Shown here piece after piece: positions 47,449 through 56,620 of a stretch of 64,000 nt of DNA. This DNA is from Streptomyces sp. MMBL 11-1 (lineage in GTDB: Bacteria > Actinomycetota > Actinomycetes > Streptomycetales > Streptomycetaceae): contig NZ_CP117709.1 in NCBI RefSeq assembly GCF_028622875.1, positions 4,653,001 through 4,717,000 of the forward strand, given 5' to 3'. The translations under genes and the position numbers were made by a program. The notes below the pieces were generated by a model that was not told the DNA's origin, made no database searches, and saw nothing but the letters and a program-made list of their open reading frames with translations. Every line of letters begins with the position of its first letter. Within the stretch, counting starts at the first letter, position 1.

Positions 47449-47495
47449 GCGGCTCTCCTGCCTGCTCGCCCCACTGTGCACCGGGGGCACCCACG

Positions 47496-47520
47496 GGGTG
47501 TACCCATCATGGGTACACCC
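47496..47520. promoter_or_regulatory. Perfect 25-bp palindrome, probable XRE operator
   Basis: GGGTGTACCCAT and ATGGGTACACCC flank a single central base. It lies 48 bp upstream of the XRE-TPR start and 236 bp before the divergent gene. Its symmetry and location suggest autoregulation, possibly with control of the divergent unit. Confidence 0.65.
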
Positions 47521-47756
47521 GCGATGGGCAGGCGGGGCACTCGCAGGAACGGGACTCTCGGACGTCAGGCCCCGTGAGTGGTGACATCCGCCGGCCCGGG
47601 GTGTCGGCCGACCAGGAGTCGCCGTGCGTGAGAGTGCTCGTTTCCGTATCGCGGAGGCGACCTGACACCGGGCGCCACGCCCCCAACAGGCCCCCGCACT
47701 CAGGTTGGCCGGGGCGCGGGCTCCACCGCACCACTCGACGATCGACGGAGGACAGG

Positions 47757-48254
47757 ATGACCATCGCAGCTCAGCCGCCCGCCCTCGCCCGTATCAGCGA
47801 TCCGGAACAGATTCTCAACGCCCTGGCGCCGTACATCGAACACCTCACAGTGAACGTCCTGGACGGCGGCCTCCTGTGGGAGCGGGAGATCGCTCTGCTC
47901 CTCCGGGACAACACCATGGTCCGGAACATGGCGGAGCGGATCCTCGGTCAGGCCGTGGCGTACGTCGTGTGCGCCATGGAGAACCCGGATGTCCATCTCG
48001 GTGTGGGGAAGCTCGTCGACATCGGTGTGCATCAGCTCATCCTCGACACCCCGGTCTACTGGGCGCTGTGCAAGGTCCACAACGCCGGGGCGTACAAGCA
48101 TCACGCGCCGTTCGTCGCGCGTCGGTCCGACGGTCTGTGCCTGCGTACCGCGGACTTCCTGGCGGCTGACGGCTGGAATGTCGACGCTGAGCTCTGGGAG
48201 ATCGACGGGGCGAACTGCTCCCCGTGCGACAGCAAGGTTCCCGACAGCCACTGA
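47757..48254 (+). CDS. Conserved protein resembling glycine-rich-domain (GRDP) family
   Basis: 165 residues, ATG at 47757 behind GGAGGACAGG. GKLVDIGVHQLILDTPVYWALC near residue 80 (split by loops), KHHAPF and the C-terminal WNVDAELWEIDGANCSPCD recall the GRDP family pattern of D-x-x-W/V-H, a paired His, and a terminal C-x2-C. No catalytic motif is recognised; His and Cys could bind metal. It is followed 87 bp later by a methyltransferase on the same strand and divergent from a bldA-dependent XRE-TPR regulator. Function unknown. Confidence 0.6.
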   Translation: MTIAAQPPALARISDPEQILNALAPYIEHLTVNVLDGGLLWEREIALLLRDNTMVRNMAERILGQAVAYVVCAMENPDVHLGVGKLVDIGVHQLILDTPVYWALCKVHNAGAYKHHAPFVARRSDGLCLRTADFLAADGWNVDAELWEIDGANCSPCDSKVPDSH

Positions 48255-48341
48255 CCCGGGGTTCCGGCCCCCTACGCTGGCCCCTGTTCTCCTCCCGCGC
48301 GGAGCGCAGGGGCCTTCCCGTTCAGCTTCGAGAGAGGCACT

Positions 48342-48995
48342 GTGCCCGTACGACACGACATCGCAGCCGAGACCGAGCTGTGGGACACCTACGCAGGCAG
48401 CGCGTTCAAGGACGACATGGAACCGGTCTTCTGCTGGACGCAGTACACCGGTCACGGTCCTGGTCCGGAGCTCCTCGGCGATCCGGCATCGGTGCTGGAG
48501 GTCGGTTGCGGTACCGGCCGGGCGCTCGCCCTCCTCGCCGGGCGCGGGATCAAGGCGACGGGCATCGACCTGTCTCCGGTCATGGTGAGGAAGGTGACGG
48601 AGCGGTGGGCCGGTACGGGGGCCGACTTCGTCCGCGGTGAGGTGCTGGAGACGCTCGCGGCCGACGAGGCGACCTACGACGCCGTCTACTCGATCTTCGG
48701 TGCCGTCTGGTTCACCGACCCGGCGCGGCTGCTCCCGCTCGTCGCGTCGCGGCTGCGGCCGGGCGGGGTGTTCGCGTTCTCCCATCCTCCGGCGATTCCC
48801 GGGGCGTACGGGCCGCAGGGCATGTACAAGGGCGGGTTCGCGGGGAAGGCGATGTACACGTACCGGTACAGCTACACCCCGCGCCGATGGGCCGGGCTCC
48901 TCGAACGGGCGGGCTTCCGTGACATCGACGCTCGCGTCCTCGACGCCCCGCGGGCCGGGCACATCGGAACGCTCCTGGTGACCGCCCGCCGCTGA
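48342..48995 (+). CDS. Class I SAM-dependent methyltransferase
   Basis: 217 residues, GTG at 48342 with GAGAGG upstream. Motif I VLEVGCGTGRALALLA near residue 50; GIDLSPVMV supplies the acidic SAM-ribose ligand; motif IV YDAVYSIFGAVWFTDP; motif VI LRPGGVFAFSHPP. Ubiquinone-methylase-like small-molecule enzyme. The pair with the GRDP-like gene under a developmental XRE regulator suggests modification of a signal or metabolite. Ends before a terminator hairpin. Confidence 0.82.
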   Translation: MPVRHDIAAETELWDTYAGSAFKDDMEPVFCWTQYTGHGPGPELLGDPASVLEVGCGTGRALALLAGRGIKATGIDLSPVMVRKVTERWAGTGADFVRGEVLETLAADEATYDAVYSIFGAVWFTDPARLLPLVASRLRPGGVFAFSHPPAIPGAYGPQGMYKGGFAGKAMYTYRYSYTPRRWAGLLERAGFRDIDARVLDAPRAGHIGTLLVTARR

Positions 48996-49017
48996 TCCGG
49001 CGCCCGGCTCGGCTGGA

Positions 49018-49043
49018 GGCCCGGCAGGTGTCTGCCGGGCCTG
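49018..49043. terminator. Terminator after the methyltransferase
   Basis: 11-bp perfect arms AGGCCCGGCAG (49018-49028) and CTGCCGGGCCT (49033-49043) with a 4-nt loop. Confidence 0.85.
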
Positions 49044-49147
49044 TCGCCGTATTCGGTGCCTCCGAAGGTCAATAGGGCCAGCGCAAGGCAGAAGGGGGTG
49101 ACGGTCCCGGGCCGCCCCCGAGGCCGAGCCGGCACCCTACGGGAAGG

Positions 49148-50131
49148 TCACGGCACCTTCGGCCCGCCCAGGTAGCGCCCCTTCGTGTCGTACGGCCAGG
49201 CGTTGGCGACGCAGCCCTTCAGCCCGTCGATCTGCTGCATCATCGCGGGAGCGGGGCGTCCCTTCCCCGGGCAGGTCTCGTGGCCGCGTCCCAGCCAGTG
49301 GCCGACCTCGTGGTTGACGATCAGCGCCCGGTACTCCGCCACGGGCCCGTCGAACTGCGGGGAACCGAGCTGCCAGCGCTTCAGGTTGACCATCACCTTC
49401 TCGCCGCCCCGGCAGTTGACCTCGCCACGCGTCCGCAGGCCGTACTCGCCGCAGATCCGGTCCGTGGTCGCCGGGGTGGCGATCTTGATCACGAGTCCGG
49501 CCGGGCCGTCGGCGACCTGACGGAACGACTGTTCCCCGCCGTGGCTCCACCCGCGCGGGTGGGCGAGGACGGCGGCTATCTCCTCGGCGGCCCGGTCGGG
49601 GTCGACGCCGCTGCCGTCCTCCACCTCGACCCGGTAGGCGCTGCCCCTGCCCTTCGCGTCGACCCCCGCGCGGGCCACGGTGAACGTGCCGGGGCCCGAG
49701 GCGGGGATGTCCTCGGCCCGGACGGCGTCATCCTTCGTGTCCTTGGCCGAGGCGGAGGGCGTCGGGGACGGTGGGGGAGTGGACGGCGGAGGGTCCTCCA
49801 GCGGTTGTGCCGCGTTGTCCGGTCCGCCCGCCGGGGCCGTACGGGACGGGCCCGGCGCCGCCGTGTCCGCCGGGCCGCCCCCGTCCTGCCAGGGGCGGCC
49901 GACCAGCAGGGCCGCGCCCGCCACGACCACGAGGGCCAGCACGGCGAGTGAGGCCGCCCGGCGCCGGTCGCGGCGTCTGCGGCGTACCCGGGAGCGGGCC
50001 GCCGACCGCGAGCGGCCCGGCGCGGGCCCCGGGGCCCGGGGCGGCGGCACGCGCAGCCGGAACGTGTCCTCGTCGCGGTCCGGTTGCCCGTTCGCGCGCG
50101 GCAGGGTGCCCGTGGGGCGGCGGCGCGTCAC
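49148..50131 (-). CDS. DUF3152 membrane-anchored metzincin-like protein
   Basis: 327 residues, GTG at 50131 overlapping the upstream stop (GTGA). A basic N-terminus is followed by one transmembrane helix at about 62-80 ([17 protein letters not shown]) and a Pro/Ser/Thr linker to about 130. The extracellular DUF3152 domain contains [12 protein letters not shown], an exact metzincin HExxHxxGxxH zinc motif, with cysteines nearby (CGEY, VNCRGG, ETCPG, GCVAN). It is predicted to be a cell-surface zinc protease. Third gene of an operon with a SigE-family sigma factor and a membrane partner; it may process an envelope signal for that sigma system. Confidence 0.82.
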   Translation of the reverse strand: MTRRRPTGTLPRANGQPDRDEDTFRLRVPPPRAPGPAPGRSRSAARSRVRRRRRDRRRAASLAVLALVVVAGAALLVGRPWQDGGGPADTAAPGPSRTAPAGGPDNAAQPLEDPPPSTPPPSPTPSASAKDTKDDAVRAEDIPASGPGTFTVARAGVDAKGRGSAYRVEVEDGSGVDPDRAAEEIAAVLAHPRGWSHGGEQSFRQVADGPAGLVIKIATPATTDRICGEYGLRTRGEVNCRGGEKVMVNLKRWQLGSPQFDGPVAEYRALIVNHEVGHWLGRGHETCPGKGRPAPAMMQQIDGLKGCVANAWPYDTKGRYLGGPKVP

Positions 50132-51054
50132 GAGGCGGCCCCGCTCCGCTCCACCGGTTTCTCGTCGGCGTACGCGATCAGCTCCCGGAACAGCGGGCTC
50201 TGGGCGACCCGGACCAGGTCGCCGGCGGTGACGCGAGCGCCGCCCGCCCCGGACGGCGTGGGCGAGACGGACAGGGCCACCGCGCTGCGGCCGTACCGGT
50301 ACTGGAGGGAGACCTCCGTGCCCGTGCGGCCCTCGGCGGGCTGCCGGTGGACCCGGGCGGGCGTGCCGTCGTCCAGGGTGAGGCCCTCGCAGGTCAGCCC
50401 CTTCGCCGGGACGTCGCGGCAGGCGGGCGCCGCGCCCCCCGGCTCCGGGCGCACCGACAGGCGGACGGCGTGCACGACGGAGCCGCGCCGCCCCTGGTAG
50501 CTCCGCGCGTCGTCGCCGACCGGCAGGACAGTCCCGATCCACGCGGGCAGCAGGGCGTCCAGGGCCCCGGCCACCTGCTGCCGGAAGTCCTGCAGCCGCT
50601 GGGCCGCCTCGGGGCCGGGGCCGGACGGGACGGACGCGGAGGGCGTGGCGGGCGTGGCGAAGGGGGGAGCCGGGGGCACGGGCGCGGTGCCCGTCGGCAC
50701 GGGGGTGGACGTGGGGCTCGGCATGTCGGGGCGTGGCTCCGTACGTTGGGGGGACGGGGTGGGTGTGTGCGGGGAGACGGACGGGCCGGCGGGCGTGGCG
50801 GGGCCCGCGTCGGGCCCGGCCCACAGCCAGGGGCCGAGCACCGCGAGGCCCAGGGTCACTGCGGTGACCGCGACGAAGGTGCCCGCAACCGCGAACGCCC
50901 GGGTCCTGGCCCGCCGCCGGCGGCCCTCCCGTACGGCGTCGGGCACCAGATCGGGCTGGAGCGACAACGGGCCGGCGGTACGGTGCAGGGCGTCCCGGAA
51001 CAGCTCTTCGTCGTGGCTGCGGGGCGGCAGGTGCTCGTGCGGTTCAGGGGTCAT
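50128..51054 (-). CDS. Membrane protein encoded with SigE-family sigma factor (putative anti-sigma/regulator)
   Basis: 308 residues, ATG at 51054, 9 bp after the sigma-factor stop. The cytosolic N-terminus (about 1-50, [19 protein letters not shown]) is followed by one transmembrane helix (about 53-75), a Pro/Ser/Thr-rich extracellular stretch to about 145, and a globular domain with two cysteines (APACRDV, LTCEGL). Position and topology are those of anti-sigma factors of SigE-family ECF proteins, though no zinc-binding anti-sigma motif is visible. It overlaps the DUF3152 gene. Confidence 0.7.
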   Translation of the reverse strand: MTPEPHEHLPPRSHDEELFRDALHRTAGPLSLQPDLVPDAVREGRRRRARTRAFAVAGTFVAVTAVTLGLAVLGPWLWAGPDAGPATPAGPSVSPHTPTPSPQRTEPRPDMPSPTSTPVPTGTAPVPPAPPFATPATPSASVPSGPGPEAAQRLQDFRQQVAGALDALLPAWIGTVLPVGDDARSYQGRRGSVVHAVRLSVRPEPGGAAPACRDVPAKGLTCEGLTLDDGTPARVHRQPAEGRTGTEVSLQYRYGRSAVALSVSPTPSGAGGARVTAGDLVRVAQSPLFRELIAYADEKPVERSGAAS

Positions 51055-51063
51055 GACCGGCCC

Positions 51064-51597
51064 TCAGCTTCCGGTGGAGTAGAGCTGGACGTCGCCCATC
51101 CGGGCGCGCAGTCGGACGAGCGAACGCGAGCACTGGCTCTTCACCGTGGACTCGCTGCACCGCAGCAGCGAGGCCACGGTCTCCACGCTCAGGTCGTCCC
51201 AGTAGCGCAGGACGACCATCGCCCGGGCCCGGGGCGGCAGTTCGGCGAGCAGGGCGAGCAGCGTGACCCGGAGATCGGCGCCCGGCGCGGGATTGGGGTG
51301 CGGGCGGGGGGCGTTGCGGTTGTGGGCGAGCAGATCGCGCACGGTGCGGCGGCGCTCGGCCACGAAGGTCCGGACGAGCACGGTCTTGGCGTAGGCGTCG
51401 AGGTTGTCCGCCCGGCTCGCCCTCCGCCAGTGCTGGAACAGCTTGGCGAGCGTCGTCTGCGTCAGGTCTTGCGCGCCCTCGACGTCTCCGCACAGCAGGT
51501 AGGCCGTCCGGTACAGCCGGCGCTGCCCGGCCCTGGCGTACGCCTCGAACGCGGCGACCTCGCCGTCGGCCATGGCGGGCTCAGCCCCTGCCGGCAT
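51064..51597 (-). CDS. SigE-family ECF RNA polymerase sigma factor
   Basis: 177 residues, ATG at 51597 behind AGGGGAGGG (ATG 51573 possible). Region 2 is at about 22-85: [20 protein letters not shown], then [12 protein letters not shown]. Region 4 is at about 115-170 with the helix-turn-helix [20 protein letters not shown]. The actinobacterial SigE-family style is recognisable by [10 protein letters not shown]. It leads an operon with a membrane partner and a DUF3152 protein, so it probably answers an extracytoplasmic cue. Confidence 0.93.
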   Translation of the reverse strand: MPAGAEPAMADGEVAAFEAYARAGQRRLYRTAYLLCGDVEGAQDLTQTTLAKLFQHWRRASRADNLDAYAKTVLVRTFVAERRRTVRDLLAHNRNAPRPHPNPAPGADLRVTLLALLAELPPRARAMVVLRYWDDLSVETVASLLRCSESTVKSQCSRSLVRLRARMGDVQLYSTGS

Positions 51598-51780
51598 CCG
51601 CCCTCCCCTCTCCTCGCGCTTCCGTGCTCCCCCGGAGTCCGCCCCGGGGCGGACTCCCACCCCTTACAGAGCACCCGGGCGCCGAAAAGGTTGAAGAGAA
51701 GTGAAGATCAGTTCGAGGGCGGTGCGGGACCGGGAGACCGCCCCCGCCGATTCCCGTGGCCGGGCTGCTTGAATGGAGGG

Positions 51781-52473
51781 GTGACCCGAGCCTCCCTGGA
51801 AAAGCAGCCGCACGAAGTCGCCTCGATGTTCGACGGTGTGGCGGCCAACTACGACCTCACCAACGACGTGATCTCGCTCGGCCAGGCCCGGCTGTGGCGC
51901 AAGGCGGTCGCCCGGGCGGTCGACGCCCGCCCCGCGCAGAAGATCCTGGACCTGGCGGCCGGTACGGCGACCTCCTCGCAGCCCTTCGTGCGGGCGGGCG
52001 CCTACGTCGTGCCGTGCGACTTCTCGCTCGGCATGCTCAGGGTCGGCAAGGAGCGCCACCCCTGGATGCCGTTCACCGCGGGCGACGGCATGAGGCTGCC
52101 GTTCAAGGACGGCACGTTCGACACCGTCACGATCTCCTTCGGGCTGCGCAACATCCAGGACACCGAGGTCGCGCTGCGCGAGCTGTACCGGGTGACGAAG
52201 CCCGGCGGACGCGTCGTGATCTGCGAGTTCTCCCAGCCGACCTGGACCCCGTTCCGCACGGTCTACACGGAGTACCTGATGCGGGCGATCCCGCCGGCCG
52301 CCCGCGCGGTGTCCTCCAACCCGGACGCCTACGTCTACCTCGCCGAGTCGATCCGGGACTGGCCCGACCAGCCCGCCCTCGCCGCACTGCTCCAGAAGGC
52401 GGGCTGGTCGAACGTGGCGTGGCGCAACCTGACCGGCGGCGTGGTGGCCCTGCACCGGGCCACCCGCGCCTGA
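51781..52473 (+). CDS. menG: Demethylmenaquinone methyltransferase
   Basis: 230 residues, GTG at 51781 preceded by [23 protein letters not shown] near residue 17, [15 protein letters not shown] (motif I), [14 protein letters not shown] and [19 protein letters not shown] are classical UbiE/MenG signatures. It methylates demethylmenaquinone with SAM, the last ring step of menaquinone synthesis. It lies near the geranylgeranyl-reductase-like menaquinone reductase and upstream of nuo. Confidence 0.95.
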   Translation: MTRASLEKQPHEVASMFDGVAANYDLTNDVISLGQARLWRKAVARAVDARPAQKILDLAAGTATSSQPFVRAGAYVVPCDFSLGMLRVGKERHPWMPFTAGDGMRLPFKDGTFDTVTISFGLRNIQDTEVALRELYRVTKPGGRVVICEFSQPTWTPFRTVYTEYLMRAIPPAARAVSSNPDAYVYLAESIRDWPDQPALAALLQKAGWSNVAWRNLTGGVVALHRATRA

Positions 52474-52495
52474 CGCTGCCGTAACGGCCCGGGGG

Positions 52496-53023
52496 TCAGA
52501 GCTCCAGCCGGAAGCAGTACGCCTCCTGCCCGCGCGGCGTGGCGTACGACTCGGCCCGCCGCATCCCGAGCCGTTCCGCGACCGCCGCCGACCGGGCGTT
52601 ACGGGAGTGGATCATCGCGACGACCTCGCCCACCCCGGCCGCCCGCAGCCGCTCCAGGGTGGTGCGGGCCGCGGTGGTGGCGTACCCCCGCCCCCACGCC
52701 GGGCGCCCCAGCCGCCAGCCGATCTCGGTCGCGCCGACCGGCCCGTAGTGCGTGTGCGGCCACGGCTGCGCCCCGGTGAAGCCGAGGACGGTGTCCTCCT
52801 CGTCCGTGACGGTCCACAGGCAGTAGCCCAGCTCCGCGTCGTGCCGCCGCTGGCGGGCGGTGAGCTCCTCGTACGCGGACAGCTCCGCGCTCCGCCCGCC
52901 GAAGAACTCCATCACACCCGGGTCGTCGAAGACGCGGTGCCAGGACAGGGCGTCCTCGTCGGTCGGAACACGGAGATGGACGGCGGGGGCCGAAGCAGGC
53001 GGGGTGACGGGTGCTGTCGACAT
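52496..53023 (-). CDS. GNAT-family N-acetyltransferase (RimJ/RimL type)
   Basis: 175 residues, ATG at 53023. HLRVPTDEDALSWHRVFDDP begins the fold; EIGWRLGRPAWGRGYATTAA is the acetyl-CoA pyrophosphate-binding motif A (R/Q-x-x-G-x-G/A type as GRGYA); IHSRNARSAAVAERLGMRRA is the conserved C-terminal part. It should transfer acetyl to an amine of a protein N-terminus or small molecule. Divergent from the quinone-reductase-like gene; no functional link evident. Confidence 0.85.
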   Translation of the reverse strand: MSTAPVTPPASAPAVHLRVPTDEDALSWHRVFDDPGVMEFFGGRSAELSAYEELTARQRRHDAELGYCLWTVTDEEDTVLGFTGAQPWPHTHYGPVGATEIGWRLGRPAWGRGYATTAARTTLERLRAAGVGEVVAMIHSRNARSAAVAERLGMRRAESYATPRGQEAYCFRLEL

Positions 53024-53120
53024 GAGGGAGCCCTTCGGAGGGTCGGTTCGCAGGCCCCCATAGACTGCACGGGTCATGTGCCGCGCGGCACGCGAATTCG
53101 AGTCTTCGGGAGATCCGACC

Positions 53121-54404
53121 GTGACCGAGCCCCTCTCCGAGCACAGCGCGGACGTGATCGTCGTCGGAGCGGGCCCAGCCGGCTCCACGACCGCCTACTA
53201 CCTCGCCAAGGCCGGACTCGACGTCCTGCTCCTGGAGAAGACCGCCTTCCCCCGGGAGAAGGTCTGCGGCGACGGGCTCACGCCCCGCGCCACGAAGCAA
53301 CTCGTCTCCATGGGGATCGACATCTCCGAGGAGGCGGGCTGGCTGCGCAACAAGGGCCTGCGCATCATCGGCGGCGGCGTACGGCTCCAGCTGGACTGGC
53401 CGGACCTCGCCTCCTACCCGGACTACGGTCTGGTCCGCAAGCGTGACGACTTCGACGAGCAACTGGCCCGGCAGGCGCAGAAGGCCGGCGCCCGGCTGTA
53501 CGAGCGCTGCAACGTGGGCGCGCCCATCAGGGACGAGCGCACCGGCCGCATCACCGGCGTCGAGGCGAAGATCGGCGAGGAGAAGACCCCGGTCACCTTC
53601 CACGCCCCGCTCGTCGTCGCCGCCGACGGCAACTCCACCCGGCTGTCCCTGGCGATGGGCCTGCACCGCGACGAGAAGCGCCCGATGGGCGTCGCCGTGC
53701 GGACCTACTTCACCTCGCCCCGCCACGACGACGACTACCTGGAGTCCTGGCTGGAGCTGTGGGACAAGCGCGGCGCCGAGGACCGCCTGCTGCCCGGCTA
53801 CGGCTGGATCTTCGGCATGGGCGACGGCACCTCCAACGTGGGCCTCGGCATCCTCAACTCCTCCTCCGCCTTCAAGGAGCTGGACTGGCGCGAGGTCCTC
53901 AAGGCCTGGTGCGCCTCGATGCCGGAGGACTGGGGCTACACCCCGGACAACATGACGATGCCGATCCGCGGCGCGGCCCTCCCGATGGCCTTCAACCGCC
54001 AGCCGCACTACACCAAGGGCCTCCTCCTCGTCGGCGACGCGGGCGGCATGGTCAACCCGTTCAACGGCGAAGGCATCGCGTACGCCATGGAGTCGGGCCA
54101 GATCGCGGCCGACGTCATCGTCCAGGCCCACGCCCGCGCCACCCCCGCCCAGCGCGAACTGGCCCTGAACAACTACCCGAAGGTGCTCAAGGAGACCTAC
54201 GGCGGCTACTACACGATGGGCCGCGCCTTCGTGAAGCTGATCGGCAACCCGAAGATCATGAAGCTCGCCACCCAGCGCGGCCTGACCCACCCGCTGCTGA
54301 TGAAGTTCACCCTGAAGATGCTGGCCAACCTGACCGACCCGCAGGGCGGCGACGCGATGGACCGCATCATCAACGGCCTGTCGAAGGTGGCCCCGAAGGC
54401 CTGA
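53121..54404 (+). CDS. Geranylgeranyl-reductase-family flavoprotein, probable menaquinone side-chain reductase
   Basis: 427 residues, GTG at 53121 behind GGGAG. FAD motif DVIVVGAGPAGSTTAYYLAK near residue 10, KVCGDGLTPRA (family redox/active-site segment), and GDAGGMVNPFNGEGIAYAME near 310 that closes the FAD site. Strong match to the actinobacterial MenJ-type enzyme that reduces one isoprene unit of menaquinone, as well as to archaeal GGR. The location between menG and nuo supports the menaquinone role. The 3' end overlaps the convergent MFS gene by 35 bp. Confidence 0.88.
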   Translation: MTEPLSEHSADVIVVGAGPAGSTTAYYLAKAGLDVLLLEKTAFPREKVCGDGLTPRATKQLVSMGIDISEEAGWLRNKGLRIIGGGVRLQLDWPDLASYPDYGLVRKRDDFDEQLARQAQKAGARLYERCNVGAPIRDERTGRITGVEAKIGEEKTPVTFHAPLVVAADGNSTRLSLAMGLHRDEKRPMGVAVRTYFTSPRHDDDYLESWLELWDKRGAEDRLLPGYGWIFGMGDGTSNVGLGILNSSSAFKELDWREVLKAWCASMPEDWGYTPDNMTMPIRGAALPMAFNRQPHYTKGLLLVGDAGGMVNPFNGEGIAYAMESGQIAADVIVQAHARATPAQRELALNNYPKVLKETYGGYYTMGRAFVKLIGNPKIMKLATQRGLTHPLLMKFTLKMLANLTDPQGGDAMDRIINGLSKVAPKA

Positions 54405-55692
54405 CGAGGCCGTCCGGGACGTGCCCCGGTGCGGTCGGGCGGCTCCGCTCCGCCCACCGCACCGCCGGGCCCATGCCCAGGCCCGCCGCGAGGAACAGCA
54501 CCCCGAGCAGCAGCCAGCCGGGGACACCCCAGGAGAGGATCAGCGCGGTCAGCACCAGGGGCCCGAGCATCCTCGCCACGGGGACCCCCGCCCCGAAGAG
54601 GCCCTGGTACTGCCCCTGCCGCCCCGCCGGGGCCAGCTCGAAGCTGATCTGCCAGGCCCCCGCCGACTGCCGCATCTCGCCCCACACCTGAAGCCCGGCG
54701 GCGAGCAGCAGGACCGCGAACAGCGCCCACAGCGGCGCGTCGAGCGCGGTGCACGCGAAGGCCGCGCAGGAGGACAGCATCAAGGCCCCGCCGCTCCGCA
54801 CGGTGCGTACGGCGCTCGGCAGATCACGTACGACGGACGCCGCGCGGACCTGGAAGAGCATCACGGCACCGGTGTTGAGCACCAGGAGCGCCGAAACGGT
54901 CCAGCCGGGGGCGGCGGTGCGTCCGGCGATCCAGAGCGGGATGGCCAGGCTGATCAGCGGCATCCGGAGCAGCATGATCATGTTGAGGAGGGCGACGAGC
55001 GCGTACGGCCGGTCCCGCAGGACGCTCGGACCGGTGCCGCGCTCCGGTGCGCTCCGGCCGGCGCGAGCCGGCTCCGGAAGGCGCGCGAGGAGCAGCGCGC
55101 ACCCCACGAACGCGGCGGCGTCCAGGGCCAGGGCGGCGAGATAGGCGCCGGCCGTACCGACATGCAGGGCCACTCCGCCGAGAGCCGCCCCCAGCGCCAG
55201 GCCCGCGTTGAGGGCCGACTGGAGACGGGCGAGCACGGCTGTCCGCCCGTCCCGGTCCACGAGCCCGGCCAGCAGCGACTGCCGGGCGGCGGCGAGCCCG
55301 CACTGCGCGGTCGCGTAGGCGCAGGCCGCCAGGACGAACGGGAGAAAGGACCGCACCGCGAGGAAGGCGGTCACGGAGACCGCCGTGGCGAGGGCCAGCC
55401 CGATGGCCGTCCGCCGCGGCCCGTGACGGTCGGCGAGGTGTCCGATCGGCACCCCGGCGACCGCTCCCACGCCCCACGCGACCGTCAGACCAAGCCCGAT
55501 CTCCGCGGCCGAGAGGCCGACCACCTGCGAGAAGTACAGTGCGGAGCAGACGTAATAGGCTCCGTCGCCCGTTGAGTTGACCAACTGGGCCAGGGCCAGA
55601 CCGCGCGCCGGACCGGCGGCGGGAGCCCTTCGCGCGGACACGACCACCCCGTTCCGCACAGCCTTGTTCCGCCCCGCCCCGTTCGGCCTCAT
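54370..55692 (-). CDS. MFS transporter, 12-helix type
   Basis: 440 residues. N-terminal ALAQLVNSTGDGAYYVCSAL, motif A as GHLADRHGPRRTAIG near residue 82, and alternating hydrophobic helices throughout. Resembles DHA1/EntS-like exporters without a clear substrate. Start uncertain: ATG 55692 has GGAACAGG only 2 nt away, and GTG codons about 12-18 codons later are possible. Convergent overlap of 35 bp with the upstream reductase gene. Confidence 0.82.
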   Translation of the reverse strand: MRPNGAGRNKAVRNGVVVSARRAPAAGPARGLALAQLVNSTGDGAYYVCSALYFSQVVGLSAAEIGLGLTVAWGVGAVAGVPIGHLADRHGPRRTAIGLALATAVSVTAFLAVRSFLPFVLAACAYATAQCGLAAARQSLLAGLVDRDGRTAVLARLQSALNAGLALGAALGGVALHVGTAGAYLAALALDAAAFVGCALLLARLPEPARAGRSAPERGTGPSVLRDRPYALVALLNMIMLLRMPLISLAIPLWIAGRTAAPGWTVSALLVLNTGAVMLFQVRAASVVRDLPSAVRTVRSGGALMLSSCAAFACTALDAPLWALFAVLLLAAGLQVWGEMRQSAGAWQISFELAPAGRQGQYQGLFGAGVPVARMLGPLVLTALILSWGVPGWLLLGVLFLAAGLGMGPAVRWAERSRPTAPGHVPDGLVRPSGPPSTGR

Positions 55693-55881
55693 CCTGTTCC
55701 GCCCCGTCCCGTCCCGGCCCGTCCCGCTCCGGCCCGACCGGAGGCCCGGCGTGGGCAGCCATCTGCGTTCGGCTTCGAATCTAGGGGAGCCAATGGCCCT
55801 GACCGTGGGCCATTGGGAAGCTCTGTGACTGGGCCAATGAAGGCGCCGGGCAGGGCGGGGGCCGGGGCGGGCCGCCGTGTG

Positions 55882-56523
55882 TCAGGCGGTGCGGGGAGGT
55901 GCCTCGGCGGACGCCGCTCCGCGCGTGCGCTCGTAGTGGCGGGCCACCCGGGCCCGGTTGCCGCAGGACGGCTTGCACCACTCCTGCCGCCCGTGGCCGC
56001 TGACGAAATACCGTACGCAGCGCGGCGCGTGGCAGGCCCGCAGCCGCTCGCGCTGCGGCCCGCTCAGGAAGTCGACGGCATCGCGCGCCAGTGCCGCGAC
56101 CAGTCGTACGCCCGGATCGTCCTCGGCCGACAACAGGACGGCCGCCGGGGGACCTTCGGCGGGCCAGTGCAGCTGGGGGGCCACGGGCTCCCGGGCGGCG
56201 GCCGCGTTGAGGAGGGCCAGGGCCTCGTCGGCGGGCATCAGGCGGTGGGCGTCGGCCGGGCTGGGCGGGGCCGGGCTGACCACCCGCGCGAACAGGGCCC
56301 GTACGGCCCGCCGTACGCCGACGACCGCCTCCCTGAGCTGCTCGTCGACGCCGGGCTCCGTGGTGGCTCCGGGTTCTCCGGCCGGAGTCAGGGAGTCCAG
56401 CAGTCCGGCCTGACGGCGGATCCACCGGGCCGCCCCCTCGACCGTGTCGAGGTCGTCGAGGACGCCGCCGGCCCCGTCGTGGCGGATGGTGCCTGCCAGT
56501 TCCATGACGGGCCGCTCGGTCAC
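55882..56523 (-). CDS. ABATE/CGNR zinc-finger domain protein (putative regulator)
   Basis: 213 residues, GTG at 56523 behind GAGGGGAGC. The C-terminal CGNR zinc finger is complete: CHAPRCVRYFVSGHGRQEWC followed by KPSCGNRARVARHYERTR, giving four cysteines and the CGNR box. The N-terminal 130 residues are an ABATE domain thought to bind a ligand (DTVEGAARWIRRQAGLLDSL). A stress-induced transcription-regulator type. Divergent from the phosphodiesterase gene over 97 bp with a short CCTAA/TTAGG inverted repeat. Confidence 0.85.
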   Translation of the reverse strand: MTERPVMELAGTIRHDGAGGVLDDLDTVEGAARWIRRQAGLLDSLTPAGEPGATTEPGVDEQLREAVVGVRRAVRALFARVVSPAPPSPADAHRLMPADEALALLNAAAAREPVAPQLHWPAEGPPAAVLLSAEDDPGVRLVAALARDAVDFLSGPQRERLRACHAPRCVRYFVSGHGRQEWCKPSCGNRARVARHYERTRGAASAEAPPRTA

Positions 56524-56620
56524 CGGCCGCTCCCCTCGCGCCTCTTGAACGTCTGCGCTCCCCACCCTAGAGTCCTAATGGAAGAATGAGAATAAGCGTT
56601 AGGCGGGGGAGGGGTTGCTC

